From NCBI GenBank assembly GCA_028583605.1, contig CM053328.1, positions 30,797,578 through 30,861,577 of the forward strand: 64,000 nt of DNA, in the 5' to 3' direction. The stretch comes from Dastarcus helophoroides. Its lineage: Eukaryota > Arthropoda > Insecta > Coleoptera > Bothrideridae. Under the pieces are notes generated by a model. That model was not told the origin of the DNA and did not search any database. It saw nothing but the letters and a program-made list of their open reading frames with translations. This document shows, piece by piece, positions 47,515-59,600 of this stretch (positions within the stretch are counted from its first letter, which is position 1; each line of letters begins with the position of its first letter). Made by a program: the position numbers and the translations under genes.

Positions 47515-49370
47515 TTTTTCCAAAACATTCTCTTTACAATCTCACTTTCCAGTTTTAGGGGTCAACTTAATTTCAGAAAAAAATTACAATTTCTCTCCTT
47601 CTTCTTCTTTCCCCTAATTTAGGCCTTAGTTCTGTAGGTTCGAACTTAATTCTCCTATTTTTTCAATGAAAATCCCGACTTTTTGAAATTTGCTTGCACA
47701 GAACTTTTTAAAAAATTGTCGACTTTTTTGCAAATATCGACTTTTTCAGAGCTTGACATTACTTCAAAATCTAACCCCTTTTAGAAATTTTCGACTATTT
47801 TTCAAAATGTCTACTCCTTTAAAAATCTTTAACTTTTTTTGAAAATTTTAAAGACGTATTAAATTTTGTAACATTTTTCAAAATTTTGACTGTTAAAATT
47901 TTCAAATTTTTGACTGTTAAAATTTTCAGATTTTTGACCTTTTCCAAAACACTTTTTTTTTGAATATTTTGGTTTTTAAAAATTCAACCTTTTTCCAAAA
48001 TTATCTATTTTTCCAAATTTTGACTTCAGAAAATTAACTTTTTTTCAAAATTCTCGAAATTTGACATTTTTCTTTTTTTAAAACTTCGAATATTTGTGAA
48101 AATTGCCCCATTTATTGAATTTTTTTTCGAAAACATTTTTTTGAAAATTTTGGTTTTTAAAAATTCGACCTTTTTTAAAATTCTCGAAATTTCACATTTT
48201 TCTTTTTTTAAAACTTGAATTTTTGTGACAATTGCCCCATTTATTGAATTTTTAATCTGACCTCCTTTTTCCAAAACAATTTTTTGAAAATTTTGGTTTT
48301 TAAAAATTCGACCTTTTTCCAAAATATATCTATTTTTTCAAATTTTGACTTTCGAAAATTTGAAACTTTTTTCAAAAATCTCGAAATTTGGCATTTTTCT
48401 TTTTTTAAAACTTCGATTTTTTGTGAAAATTGTCCTATTAATTGAATTTTTAATTTGACCTCCTTCTTCCAAAACATTTTTTTGAAAATTTTGGTTTTAA
48501 AAATTCGACCTTTTTTCAAAATTATCTAGTTTTCCAAATTTTGACTTCCGAAAATTTAACCTCTTTTTTTAAATTCTCGAAATTTCACATTTTTCTTTTT
48601 TTAAAACTTCAAATTTTTGTGAAAATTGCCCCATTAATTTTTAATTTTATTGAAAATTTTGGCTTTCGAAATTTTCCTTTTTTTAGTTCTTTGATTATTT
48701 TTCAATATTTAAACTTTTTGAAATACAGAACTTGTCCCCTGAAACCAAGAAAGATTAAAAAACAAAACAAACGTTGGTCTAATGCGTTTCGACAGCTAAG
48801 CTGTCATCATCAGAGAATATATCTCTCTTTGAAGATAACCAAGGACCAGTCCGTTCCACCAAATTTAGACTTTTTAAAATTATAGGAATTTTCCTCAAAA
48901 TTCGATATTGTTGAAAATTTTAATTTATGAAAATTGCACTGTTTTTCAAAATTTGATTTCAAATTTTAGCCTATTTTTGAAAATTTCATCATTTTTGTGA
49001 ATTTTACTTCAAATTTTCGCCTATTGTTGAAAATTGCATCATTTCTGAAAATGTTACTTAAAATTTTCGCCTGTTTTTGAAAATTGCGCTTTTTTTGAAA
49101 TTTCGACATTTTTTAAAAACTTTCATTTATGAAAATTGCACCATTTCTGAAAATTTGACTTCCAAACTTTCGCCTATTTCTGAAAATGACGCTTTTGAGA
49201 AAAATTTAATATTTTTTGTAAATTTCGTTTTTTTCAAAAATTCTGGTCTTTTTTAGATTTTTAGAAATTTGAAAATTAAAAAAAACGGTTTTTAACAAAG
49301 CAATATTTCAATAGAATTAGGTTTAAAAATTACAGAATTGCTAAAAAAAGTCAAAATTTTGAGAAATTTT
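47515..49370. repeat. AT satellite, TTTCGACTTTTT orientation; arm B2
   Basis: The inverted partner of 41400-42870. A ~120-180-bp sub-unit (TTTGAAAATTTTGGTTTTTA, ATTCGACCTTTT, GAAAATTGCCCCATT) repeats 4-5 times between 47940 and 48650. It is interrupted by hairpin insertion copy D. Confidence 0.8.
48720..48863 (-). mobile_element. Hairpin insertion copy D with target duplication
   Basis: Flanked by TTTAAACTTTTT (48708-48719) and TTTAGACTTTTT (48864-48875), a 12-bp duplication with one mismatch. Starts GAAATACAGAACTTGTCCCC and ends GGACCAGTCCGTTCC plus a few bases. On the minus strand CTGATGA (48807-48813), a perfect 6-bp stem II (GACAGC/GCTGTC) and GAAA (48787-48790) form a hammerhead-like core. 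Stem I is only 3 bp and stem III has a C-A mismatch. The inverted duplicate at about 41941-41960 is the unoccupied site. Confidence 0.75.
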
Positions 49371-49750
49371 TTGGGTGGCAAAGCTTATTAAAGTTTTAAG
49401 AAGATATGTAAAAAAAACTTTCAAAAATATATTAAAAAAATTTAAACAAACGAAAACTGAGAGATTTTTATTTCTGGCTGGAAGTTTGGAAACTTTTTTT
49501 TTGGAAATTCGAGTTTTTCCCAGACTTCTATTTTTCTGAAATTTGACGTTTTAATTTCAAATGTATAATTTTTGATTTCGATTTCAGCCCAAGTCAAATT
49601 TCAAGAAAAATGTCGAATTTTTAACGTAGTAAATTCTGAGGGGGGAGCACAAACGCCAGGCGGGGAAGGGAGGCTCTTACAACCTCTGTAGGTTTTTTGG
49701 TTTTTATAAGACTAGTGCAGGAGGTCTGGCATGTGTCATCGCGATGTTGC
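49370..49750. other. Spacer between AT blocks
   Basis: A GC-richer patch at 49636-49745 (GGGGAAGGGAGGCTCTTACA, CAGGAGGTCTGGCATGTGTC) stands out from the surrounding repeat. Not identified. Confidence 0.35.
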
Positions 49751-52700
49751 AAAATAAGACCAGACATTCAGAAAATTCTGAATAAATTCGAAAATTTTGA
49801 AAAAAGATGAAATGTTGAAAAATTTCGTAATTTTCATAAACAATTGATATATTGAAAAAGGGTCAAAAAACCCATAAAAAGGGGAAATTTTGAAAAAAAA
49901 GGCTAAATTTAAAAAAGTGGAATTCTAAGTTGTCAAAATTTTAAAAAATGTCAAAATTTTGAAAAATGTCCCGGTTTAGGAAAATGCCCAAATTTTGAAA
50001 AATTCCGAAAATTTTAATTTGAAAATTAAAACGAAAAAAATTGGGAGATTTTAAAAAGAGAACGAAAATTTGAAAAATGTCGAAATTTTCAAAACAAAAT
50101 CGAAATTTTATAGCAATCAAAAGTTTTTCAAAAACTTAAAAAGCGGAGCAATCTTTAATAACGATTGACATATTGAAAAAAGGTCATAAAACCCAAAAAA
50201 AAGGAGGGGGGGGGGGAATTTTGAAAAAAGCCTAACTTTAAAAAAGTTGAAATTCTAAGTTGTTAAAATTTTGAAAAATGTCCAAATTTAGGAAAATGTC
50301 CAAATTTTGAAAAATTCCGAAAATTTTAGTTTGAAAACTAAAACCAAAAAAATTGGGAGATTTTAAAAAGAGACGAAAATTTGAAAAATGTCGAAATTTT
50401 CAAAACAAAATCGAAATTTTATAACAATCAAAAGTTTTTCAAAAACTTAAAAAACGGAACAATCTTTAATAAAAGTCGAAATTTTGTAAAAAGTAATATC
50501 TTCAAAATAACTGTAAAATTTTCAAAACCTTGAAAAATGACTGATTGTGAGTTAAAAAAAATGTCGAAATTTCTAAAACAGCGAAATATTCAAAAATAAG
50601 CGAAATTTTAATGCAAAATTTTGAGAAATGTCTTAACTTTAGTAAAAATATAAAAATTTTCAAAAAATCAGAATTTTCAAAAATGTCGAAATTTGGAAAA
50701 AAATTCGTATAACTTTAAAAGGTCGACATCCTAAAAAATGGTCAAAGGCCAAAATTTAAAAAAAAAGTTGTAATCCTAAGTTGTCGACAATTTGAAAATT
50801 TAAAATAAGACGCGGTGGTAAGAATATTTTGAATAAATTCGGAAATTTTAAAAAAAGACGAACATTGAAAAATGTAGAAATTCTCATGAAAAATTAGAAG
50901 TTTTTTAAAAAATTCAAAAACTTAAGAAACGAAGAAACGGAGCAATCTTTTAAAAAACTCCAATTTTTTTTAAAACAATACTTTCAAAATAATTATCAAA
51001 TTTTCAAAATGACTGACTTGAAGAAATATTCAAAAATAAGCGAAAATTTAATGTAAAATTTTGAGAAATGTCTCAACTTTCGTAAAAAATTAAAATTTTT
51101 AAGTAATTAGAATTTTCAAAAATTTACAAAATTTGGAGAAAAATTCGTATAACCTTAAAAAGTTGAAATATTGAAAAATGGTCAAAAAAATCCCAAAAAA
51201 AGAGGACATTTTAAAAAAGTCAAAATTAAAAAAGTTCTAATCCCATGTTGTCGAAATTTTGAAAAATATGCGAAAATTTTAATTTGAAAATTAAAAAAAA
51301 ATAAAACGAGATGAAAAATTTTGTAAAAATTGGAAGTTTTTCAAAAAATTCAAAAACTTGAACGGAAAATCGAAATTTTGTTAAAAAACTTTCAAAATAA
51401 TTGTAAAATTTTCAAAAATAAAAATTAGAAAAATAACCGATTGATAAAATGTCGACATTTTTAAAACAGCGAAATACCCGAAAATTTGATAATTTTGGGA
51501 AATGTCGCAATTTTCGTAAAAAATTAAAATTTTCAAAAAATCAAAATTTTCAAAAATGTCGCAATTTGGAGAAAAATTCGTATAACTTTAAAGTCGAAAT
51601 ATTGAAAAATGGTCAAAAAAAAAAACCAAAAAAAGAGGACATTTTGAAAAAAGTCAAAATTAAAAAAAAAGTTTTATCGTAAAAAATTAAAATGTTCAAA
51701 AAATCAAAATTTTCAAAAATGGTCAAAAAAAAACCAAAAAAAGAGGACATTTTGAAAAGTCAAAATTAAAAAAAAGTTTTAATCCCAAGTTGTCGAAAAT
51801 TTGAAAAATATCTGAAAATTTTAATTTTAAAATTTAAAAAATAAGATGGAAAAAATAGTTTAAGTAAATTGGAAAACTTAAAAAGACGAAACTTTGAAAA
51901 ATATCGAAATTTTCATAAAAAATTGAACAGTTCAAAACAAAATTGTAATTTTCAAAAAAATTAAAATTTTGAAGAAAATTCGTATCTAATTGATAAAAAA
52001 GTCGAAATTTTGAAAGATATTCAAAAATAGGGCCAAATTTTGAAAAATTCAAAAACTTGGCAAAACGGAAAATTTTTGAAAATTATCGTTTTTTTTAAAA
52101 AACAAAGTTTTCAAAAATAAATGTAACGTTTTTAAAATTTTAAAAAAATGAACGTGTTCAAAAAATGTTGAAATTTTCATAAAAAATTAAAAATTCCAAA
52201 ACAAAATCTAAATTTTAAAAAAAAATTAAAATTTTGAAGAAAATTCGTGTCTAATTGATAAAAAAGTAGAAATTTTGATAGATTTTTGGACATTGAAAAA
52301 AAGGCAACATTTTGAGGAAATCTAAGTTTTCCAAAAATTTCAAAAACTTGACAAAACGGAACAACTTAAAAAAATTAACGAAAATTTTCAAAAATAATTG
52401 TGACATTTTCGAAATTTAAAAAAAATGAACGAGTTCAAAAAATATCAAAATTTATGGCCGAAATATTGAAAAATTGTCAAAAAGGAGAAATTTCGAAAAA
52501 TACACAATTTAAAAAAATATCGTAATCTTAGAAAATCGAAATTTTGAAAAATATCCGAAAATTTTAATTCGAAAAATAAAACGAGATGTTTAAAAAATTC
52601 TGAAGAAATTCGAAGATTTTAAAAAGACAATATTTTAAAAAGCATCGGAGTTTTTATAGGATTGAAATTTTCAAAACAAAATCAAAATTTTCAAAAAGTC

Positions 52701-55700
52701 GAAATTTTGAAAGATTTTGGACCATTTTAAAAAAAGGGAAGTTTAACAATGTTTTCAAACATAATTGTAACATTTTCGAAAATTTTAAAAAAATGAACGA
52801 GTTCAAAAAATGTCAAAATTTATGGTCGAAATATTGAAAAATGGTCAAAAAAGGAGGAATTTCGAAAGTCACAATCTAAAAAAAATCAAAATCTGAGAAA
52901 ATCAAAATTTTGAAAAATATCCTAAAATTTTAATTCGAAAAATAAGAGATGTTTAAAAAATTCTGAAGAAATTCGAAGATTTTAAAAAGACAAAATTTTA
53001 AAAAGCATCGAAATTTTTATAGGATTGAAATTTTTAAAACAAAATCAATATTTTCAAAAAGTAAAAATTTTGAAAGATTGTGGGCCATTTTAAAAGAAGG
53101 GACATTTTAAAAATGTTTTGAAACATAATTGTAACATTTTCAAAATTGTAAAAAATGAACGAGTTCAAAAAATGTCAAAATTTATGGTCGAAATATAAAA
53201 AATGGCCAAAAAGGGAGGAATTTCGAAAGTCACAATTTAAAAAAGAATCGAAATCTGGGAAAATCAAAATTTTGAAAAATATCCTAAAATTTTAATTCGA
53301 AAAATAAGACGAGATAGTAAAAAAACAGCAAAACTGGAAGAATTTGAAAAAAGATCAAAATTTGAAAAATTTAAAATTTAGAACACAGCAATTTTTAGAA
53401 TAAATCGAAATTTCTTAGAAAACTAAAATTTTTAAAATAATCGTAAAATTTTCAAAACTTTGAAAAATGAAAGATTTGAAAAAATGTCGCAATTTTCATA
53501 AAAAATTAAAAATTCCAAAACAAATAAAATTAAAGTTTTGAAGCAAATTCATATCTAATTGATAAAAACAGTCGAAATTTTGAAATAAATCACATTTTTA
53601 CAAATAAATTCAAAAACTTGTAAAAACGGAGCAACTAAAAAAATTACCGAAATTTTTTAAAAAACCTAATTCTTTAAAATAATTGTAACGTTTTCAAAAT
53701 TTTAAAAAATGAACGACTTTCAAAAAATGTCAAAGTTTATGGTCGACATATTGAAAAATTGTCAAAAAAGGAGCAAGTTTCGAAAGTCACAATTTAAAAA
53801 AAATCGAAATCTTAAGAGATTTAAAAAAAAGTGAGATTTTTAAAAAATCTAAAAACTTAAAAAACGGAACATTAAAAAAAAACGAATATTTTAAGAAACA
53901 AAATTTCGAAATTTCTAAAACGACGTAATTTTGAAAAATAGGGGAACCTTTGAAATAAAATTTTGAGAAATAATGCAATTTTCATTAATAAACTTTTCAA
54001 AAGATGTCGATATTTGTAAATAAGCGCAATTTTCAAAAATAGGCCAAAAATTTGCATTAAAATTTTGAGAAATGATGCAATTTTCATAAATTCAATTTTC
54101 AAAAAATGTACGAATTTGTAAATAAGCGCATTTTTCAAAAAATCAGAATGTGGAAATTGAAGAAAAAAATCGTATAATTTTGAAAAATCGAAATACTAAA
54201 AAATGGTTAAAAAGGGGACATTTTGGAGAAGTCTTTGAAAGTTTTCGAAATTTTAAAAAATATCCAAAGGTCGATTTCTGAATAAGTGCGAAAATTTTGC
54301 AAAAAGACGAAAATTTGAAAAATGTCGAAATTTTCATAAAAAAGTCGAAATCTTCAAAACTAAAACAAAATTTTCAAAAATTGTTGGACAGCTCAAAAAA
54401 ATTAGATTTTTAAAAACACCGAAATTTTCCAAAAAAAAATTGAAAAATCTAAAAGAGGGGAGTAATTTTAAAAAAAAATCGAAATTTAAAAAAAAATCAA
54501 AATCGTAAAATGTTCAAAATTTTCAAAAATGAACGACTTTGAGAAAAAAACAATTTTTAGAAATTCCGAGTTTTAAAGTGAAAATTTCTATTCTCGAAAT
54601 TCCTCGACTAAAGTCGAAATTTTGATTTTGAACGCCAAATTTCGAGCTTTTTGCGCAATGTCGACTTTTTCGCAATTTCGACTTTTTTCTCGCAGTTTTA
54701 ATTTTGAAATTTCAACTTTAAATTCAAGATTTCGATTTTTTTTCTAAATTTCGAGTTTTTTTTCGAAATTTAGACTTTTTTTCCGAAATTTCGATTTTAA
54801 TCTAGAAATTTCAACTTAAAATTTAAAATGTTAATATAATCGTGAAATTTTGAGAAAGAAGTCAAAATTTTGGTTAATAAAAATTGAAATTACTGAACTT
54901 CCCTTACTGATAACTGTCCAATATTGTAGGAGAAGAGACGTGGTGAGGTGTAACTGTCACCTGTCTAATTTAACCACCGAGTATAGAAATTTCGAGTTTT
55001 AACTTGAAATTTCTAAAAGAAACTCAAAATGCCTAAAAAAACTCGAAATGTCTAAAAAAAAATTCGAAATTTCTAGATTAAAGTTGACATTTTTATGTTA
55101 TAATCGAAATTTTGAAATTTATTTCGAAATTACAAGAATAAAGTCGATCTTTCAAAAATTCTAAATTCAGTCGAATTTCGAAATTCAGTCGAAAATTCTA
55201 AATTCAGTCGAATTTCGAAATTCAGTTGAAATTTAAAAAAAAACTGTTAATTTCGATTTTTAAATCGAAATTTCGGCTTTAATCTTGGGATTTGAAGAAA
55301 CATTTTGACTTTAGGCTCCAAATTTGTACACAAATTGATGTCCTTTTTGCCCCTTCGTACGTTTCTTCTATGTCAAAATTTCGAATTGAAGTCGAAATCC
55401 GGAATTTGATTTTAAAATTATGAATTTGATTCTTGGTCGATTTTATTCTCGATATTTCGTTTTTTAAGAGTCAAAAATAATATTAAAAATCCCTATTTAA
55501 ATTTTGAACCTTTCAAAAAAAAATGAAATTCAAAAAATAATCCGAAAATTGTCCAAGAAAAATGTCGAATCCCTATTTAAATTTTGAACCTTTCAAAAAA
55601 AAAATGAAATTCAAAAAATAATCCGAAAATTGTCCAAGAAAAATGTCGATTTTTTTTTTGAAATCTTGAACATTTTCTTGTGGTACTTTAGATCTTAATT

Positions 55701-57060
55701 TCAAATTTTACAATTAACGAAATTTTCACTTTAACGACGAAGCTTTAAAAAATTAGTTATTCCTAGTTTAAACTCGAAATTCCGAAGGAGTTTTTGAAAA
55801 AGATCCAAATTTGAAAACAGGGCAAAAAAGTTTTTAATTTTTTTTAGAAATCTTGAAATTTTGCTTTTTAACTTTGATTTTATTCCAAAATTGAGGTCTT
55901 AAACTTGAAATTTCCACCTTTTTCCTTCTTCTTCAATAACAGTAAAATAAAAAAACTTAAATTTTGAAAAAGTAAAATAATTCAACAAAAGTCTAAGATT
56001 TAGGCAAAATTCGAAATTTCAAATTTAAATCAAAGCTTCAAAGATGAATTAAATCGAAAATGTTGAGAAAATGAAATGAAGAAACTGAAAAGAAAATAGG
56101 CATTTATTCTCAATGAAGCAAAAACGAAATGTCAAAAAAAATTCAAAATTTATAAAGGAAAACTTACAGGTCACAAAGAAAAAATGTTGAAACTTCGAAT
56201 TTAAAGTCATCGCGTAAAAATTTAAATCTCAAGAAAAAATTTAAATCTCCAAAAAAATTACGTTGAAAATTGATTTAAAAAGGCAAAATTAAAATTTTAA
56301 AAATTTTGGAAAATGAAATCAAAATTTTATGTCAAGGTTACATTAACAACAGTTAACATTTTTAGAAAATTTCAGGGAAAATCTTTAAGAACAAAATATC
56401 TAGAACGAAGTCAACATTTTTGGAAAAGAAATTAAAATTGCCTACAATAAAATCATAATTCGGAGACAAAAATCAAATTTTGTAATTTTCAGCAAATTTT
56501 CGTTTCATGGAAATTTCGAGAAAAAGAGAACCTTTGGAAAAAATTAAATCCATTCTAAATTATAGGTTCTCAACTTAACCTTAAAAAAATCAGAAGTGTT
56601 GACTTACAATTTAAAAAAAAATGTCTAACTTTCAACGTTAAACGTCAACTGTTTCAAAAATAAAAGAGAAACTAGAAAAAATCGAAATTTTGAAAATTAG
56701 TAACAATTTGCAAAACGATTTCGAATTTAAAATGGTATAAATTGCGTAATGAAAATCGAAATTTCTAGAAAGTCAACATTTGTATGTTCGAATCGTAAAT
56801 TAAGAAATAAAAAAAGTAAAAACCAAGCGGAATCCTAAAATGTAATATTTAGTACAAATCAAAAGATGACTGATCAAAATGTTAAAATTTCCAGAAACAG
56901 TCGAAATGTGAATTTCCGTTTAAACTCGAAATTTGGAGAAAAAATGATAAAAATTCTGAAAAAATCGAAATCGTTTAAAAACTCAAGAATCTTAACTTGA
57001 AACTTGGAAGTTATTGAAACAGACAACTTTCGAAGTAACTAAAACTGATAAATCCAAAAA
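49750..57060. repeat. AT satellite, mainly GTCGAAATTT orientation, several higher-order units
   Basis: Sub-families in order. A ~310-bp unit with ATATTGAAAAAGGGTCA and AAAAAATTGGGAGATTTT occurs near 49850 and 50170. A ~118-bp pair containing AAAAAGAGGACATTTTGAAA lies at about 51600-51790. A ~355-375-bp unit with GGTCGAAATATTGAAAAATG and TTTCGAAAGTCACAAT starts near 52450, 52825 and 53180, with a further copy near 53740. From 54540 the orientation becomes mixed and units shrink. An 80-bp exact-type tandem duplication lies at 55489-55649. 54880-54990 is a small non-repeat patch. Open frames are repeat readings. Confidence 0.8.
55489..55649. repeat. 80-bp tandem duplication
   Basis: Two adjacent copies (55489-55568 and 55569-55649) running from ATCCCTATTTAAATTTTGAA to GTCCAAGAAAAATGTCGA differ by a single A in a homopolymer. 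This is much more alike than the surrounding repeat, so the duplication is recent, or it is an assembly artefact. Confidence 0.9.
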
Positions 57061-57440
57061 AAAAAATCGGGAAGTATAGGTGGAGACTCTACTACCGTTG
57101 GTCTTGTGGGATTTTTGGATATCAAAAAAGTAGTTTTTTTAGAATTTATTTATTTGAATAAGACGATACCGCAGTTAACGCACTTCCAAATATAAGGTTT
57201 CAGAAAATCGATTTGTATGAAATTTGTTTAAATATTAGAATGACGTATTCCAGAAAAAATCGATATTTAGACGCCGAATAAGTATTTTGCTGTTTTACAC
57301 ATTATTGAAGAGTATATCTATAAAATGCAACGTTAAAACGGTTTTTAGCATTTAACGGTCAAATGAACCGTTGTTATTTCGTATGGCAAATGTATCCGAC
57401 GAGCTGGAATTGTAAATAAAATTGATTCCGAAGCCTTTGG
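57060..57440. other. Transition from satellite to single-copy-looking DNA
   Basis: The repeat words end near 57060. The rest is AT-rich and unrecognised. Confidence 0.4.
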
Positions 57441-57458
57441 CTAAATTAAGACCAAAAA

Positions 57459-57854
57459 ATGAACAAAAACGTATCTCGAACAGAAAAAGACTTAAACAAT
57501 TCCAGTCGACATCCACTGTCCTATAATACGATTAGCGGACCATATGAATGTTGCACCAGAGTTCAGCCTTTTCCCGTTTACCATTCCATTGGTCGCTTGT
57601 ATCGACGGAATAATAGCAGTGGAAAGCTGGTGGCGTGTGTGCGTAGCAGTGGCAACGTCGCAAAGGGGCGTTGGGTGACGGAAGGAGGGATAACACCAGC
57701 TCCGGTCGGACTCTGGAGGCTAGATTGTCGCTCCACAATCCAGCAATGTTACAAAAATCGATGGAGCTGTGACGTAGCTCAAATTCAGTTCAAAGAACGA
57801 CGTAGAAGGCTCAAGTGTTTTTTATCAAGGATGTTTGTTAGTTTGGGAATTTAA
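57459..57854 (+). other. 131-codon open frame in a GC-richer island, unrecognised
   Basis: The longest frame outside transposons in the right half. It has an ATG at 57459, 131 codons, is rich in Arg, Ser and Cys (two RRxx clusters), and shows no domain I recognise. The minus strand is open over part of the same interval (57532-57738), as GC-richer non-coding DNA often is. It could be a chance frame inside a 5' exon or promoter region. I do not claim a protein. Confidence 0.15.
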
Positions 57855-59600
57855 TTCGGGGGGGATTGTTTTATCTCGAAAGTGGTCGGAAAACAAACCT
57901 TTTACGCACTTAATCCAATTAATATCCAAAATTAATGCACTTGCACACGGTTTCGCACAAATTACGTAATATATTCCAATGCAGTAGTGGTTTCCTGCAA
58001 CTGAAAGCAGCTGCAAATGGCACAAATTGATAATATTAAACTTCAGTGCCACACCCTGATTGCGCAATTGAGTTAAAGTAATGCCTATCGCAAAAGAATG
58101 TCTCGTAAGTGCATAAAACTGTCGAGTTTGTGAGGAATAATTTATAAAAGCATGCTTAAAACACAACTAAAACACTTCACTGATAATCCTGCAAAAAAAA
58201 GAAAAGCAGAGCGTGGAGCGATCCTCTCGAAATTACAGCTGATTGTAATCTAGCTCGCGAGAAAGTCGACTCGGTTGTATTTATAAAGTTTGAGGGACAT
58301 GCGCCACTATCCCTGCCAACTCAGCAGCAGGAAAAAGCAGGGGCCGGTTAGCGGTGTTGTCACCTTTGACAACTTCTCCAAAGATTCGGGAAAAATTCTA
58401 GGAAACTGAATAAAATGCGTGTCGTATTTCCTTAAAGAATTATAACCGTGAATTCATGATTAGCAAACAAATGGAAGTTTGTGATTTATTTTCCTGGTAG
58501 ATAAAACTAAACCGCAATAGTTGATATTAGTTATCGTTACGTCGACTTAAATGTTCGAGTAAATTTAAATGGACAGACTTGTAATAGAATAACGTATTTC
58601 GATAAGATTCAGGAAAACAAAATTAAGGAGATTAGCACTCGAAAGTTACCTGGACCTTTTTCAGAGTTACTGTTCCTGCTTTAAAGGCATAATAAATAGG
58701 GTTAGGTAGCGTTTGCGAGTGGATTGTACTTAAATAGTCAATGTGGGTAGTTCTGCTATCTGTGATCTGTCCTCTACGAGCATCTAACGGGCTGTACTAT
58801 TGCAGTTCAGGTTGTTGTATTCTATTTGAAGGTACCCAACCAAAGTCGATTAAGGAAAAAATGTAACATTTTTCCGTTTCCGAGATATAACGACAGTTTC
58901 ACATTACAAAAATCACATTACATTAATACGGGAAAGCGTATTATTACGTTTTGTATTTACAACATATTTTAATCAGAAACGGAGATGTGGAAAAACTTCT
59001 AAAGGGGTCAGGGGGGGGCAGAAATATCTAAGACTACGCTTAAATTAATTTGATCTTATTATAAAAACAAGTTAGGTTTTCAATATTTTTCTTTACACGC
59101 TGCAATAAGTTGCCTTAAACGTTTCATTAATTTCATAAACGCAACCCAGTCACTTCCTGTTTGAGACAGTTGGGTTAATTTCTCCTTGCTCCTCCAAGAT
59201 AAATAAAAAATAGGGAGTTTACGTAATACGCAATATCTCACTGACGATTTTAGAAATCGTCTGCGACACGTTATGCGGTTATTGGCAACATCGCGGTGAA
59301 ACTCTGGCAAAGTCCGATGCACGTACAATGATTCTTCCCTTCTCTTTCTATCGTATTTTGTAGATTTCTCCGGAGTTTCTTGTTACCCATTTATCGATTC
59401 TTCGGGTGTACGAATGTAACCCTATAGAAAGTTATCCAACCGGTATAATGAAAATTTATTTCATTCGTCATGACGATTCGGCTGTGAAACAATTTACGAC
59501 GCACATGACGTGTACATGTCGTGCCCGCAGTGGCGGATGAAATGTTGACAGCGTCTTAGACAAATATTATATAGCGCTTTGAACAATATACTTTGAAGGT
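57855..59600. other. Single-copy-looking region with promoter-like and splice-like words
   Basis: TATTTATA at 58278-58285 is TATAAATA on the minus strand (and part of TTATAAAG on the plus), so it could serve as a TATA box in either direction. On the minus strand CTTTTCTTTTTTTTGCAG ends at 58189, a good acceptor-like sequence. These two signals are only about 90 bases apart and cannot belong to one simple promoter-intron unit. Frames at 57825-58166 and 59080-59328 (both minus) have no recognised motif. 58320-58370 is GC-rich. Confidence 0.3.

Noticed and set aside
57825..58166. 113-codon minus-strand frame beginning just after an acceptor-like sequence
   Set aside because: No motif; the frame upstream of its ATG is closed and nothing downstream continues it.
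59080..59328. 82-codon minus-strand frame rich in Arg and Lys as a host exon
   Set aside because: No recognised domain and no splice sites that would join it to anything; could not be supported.
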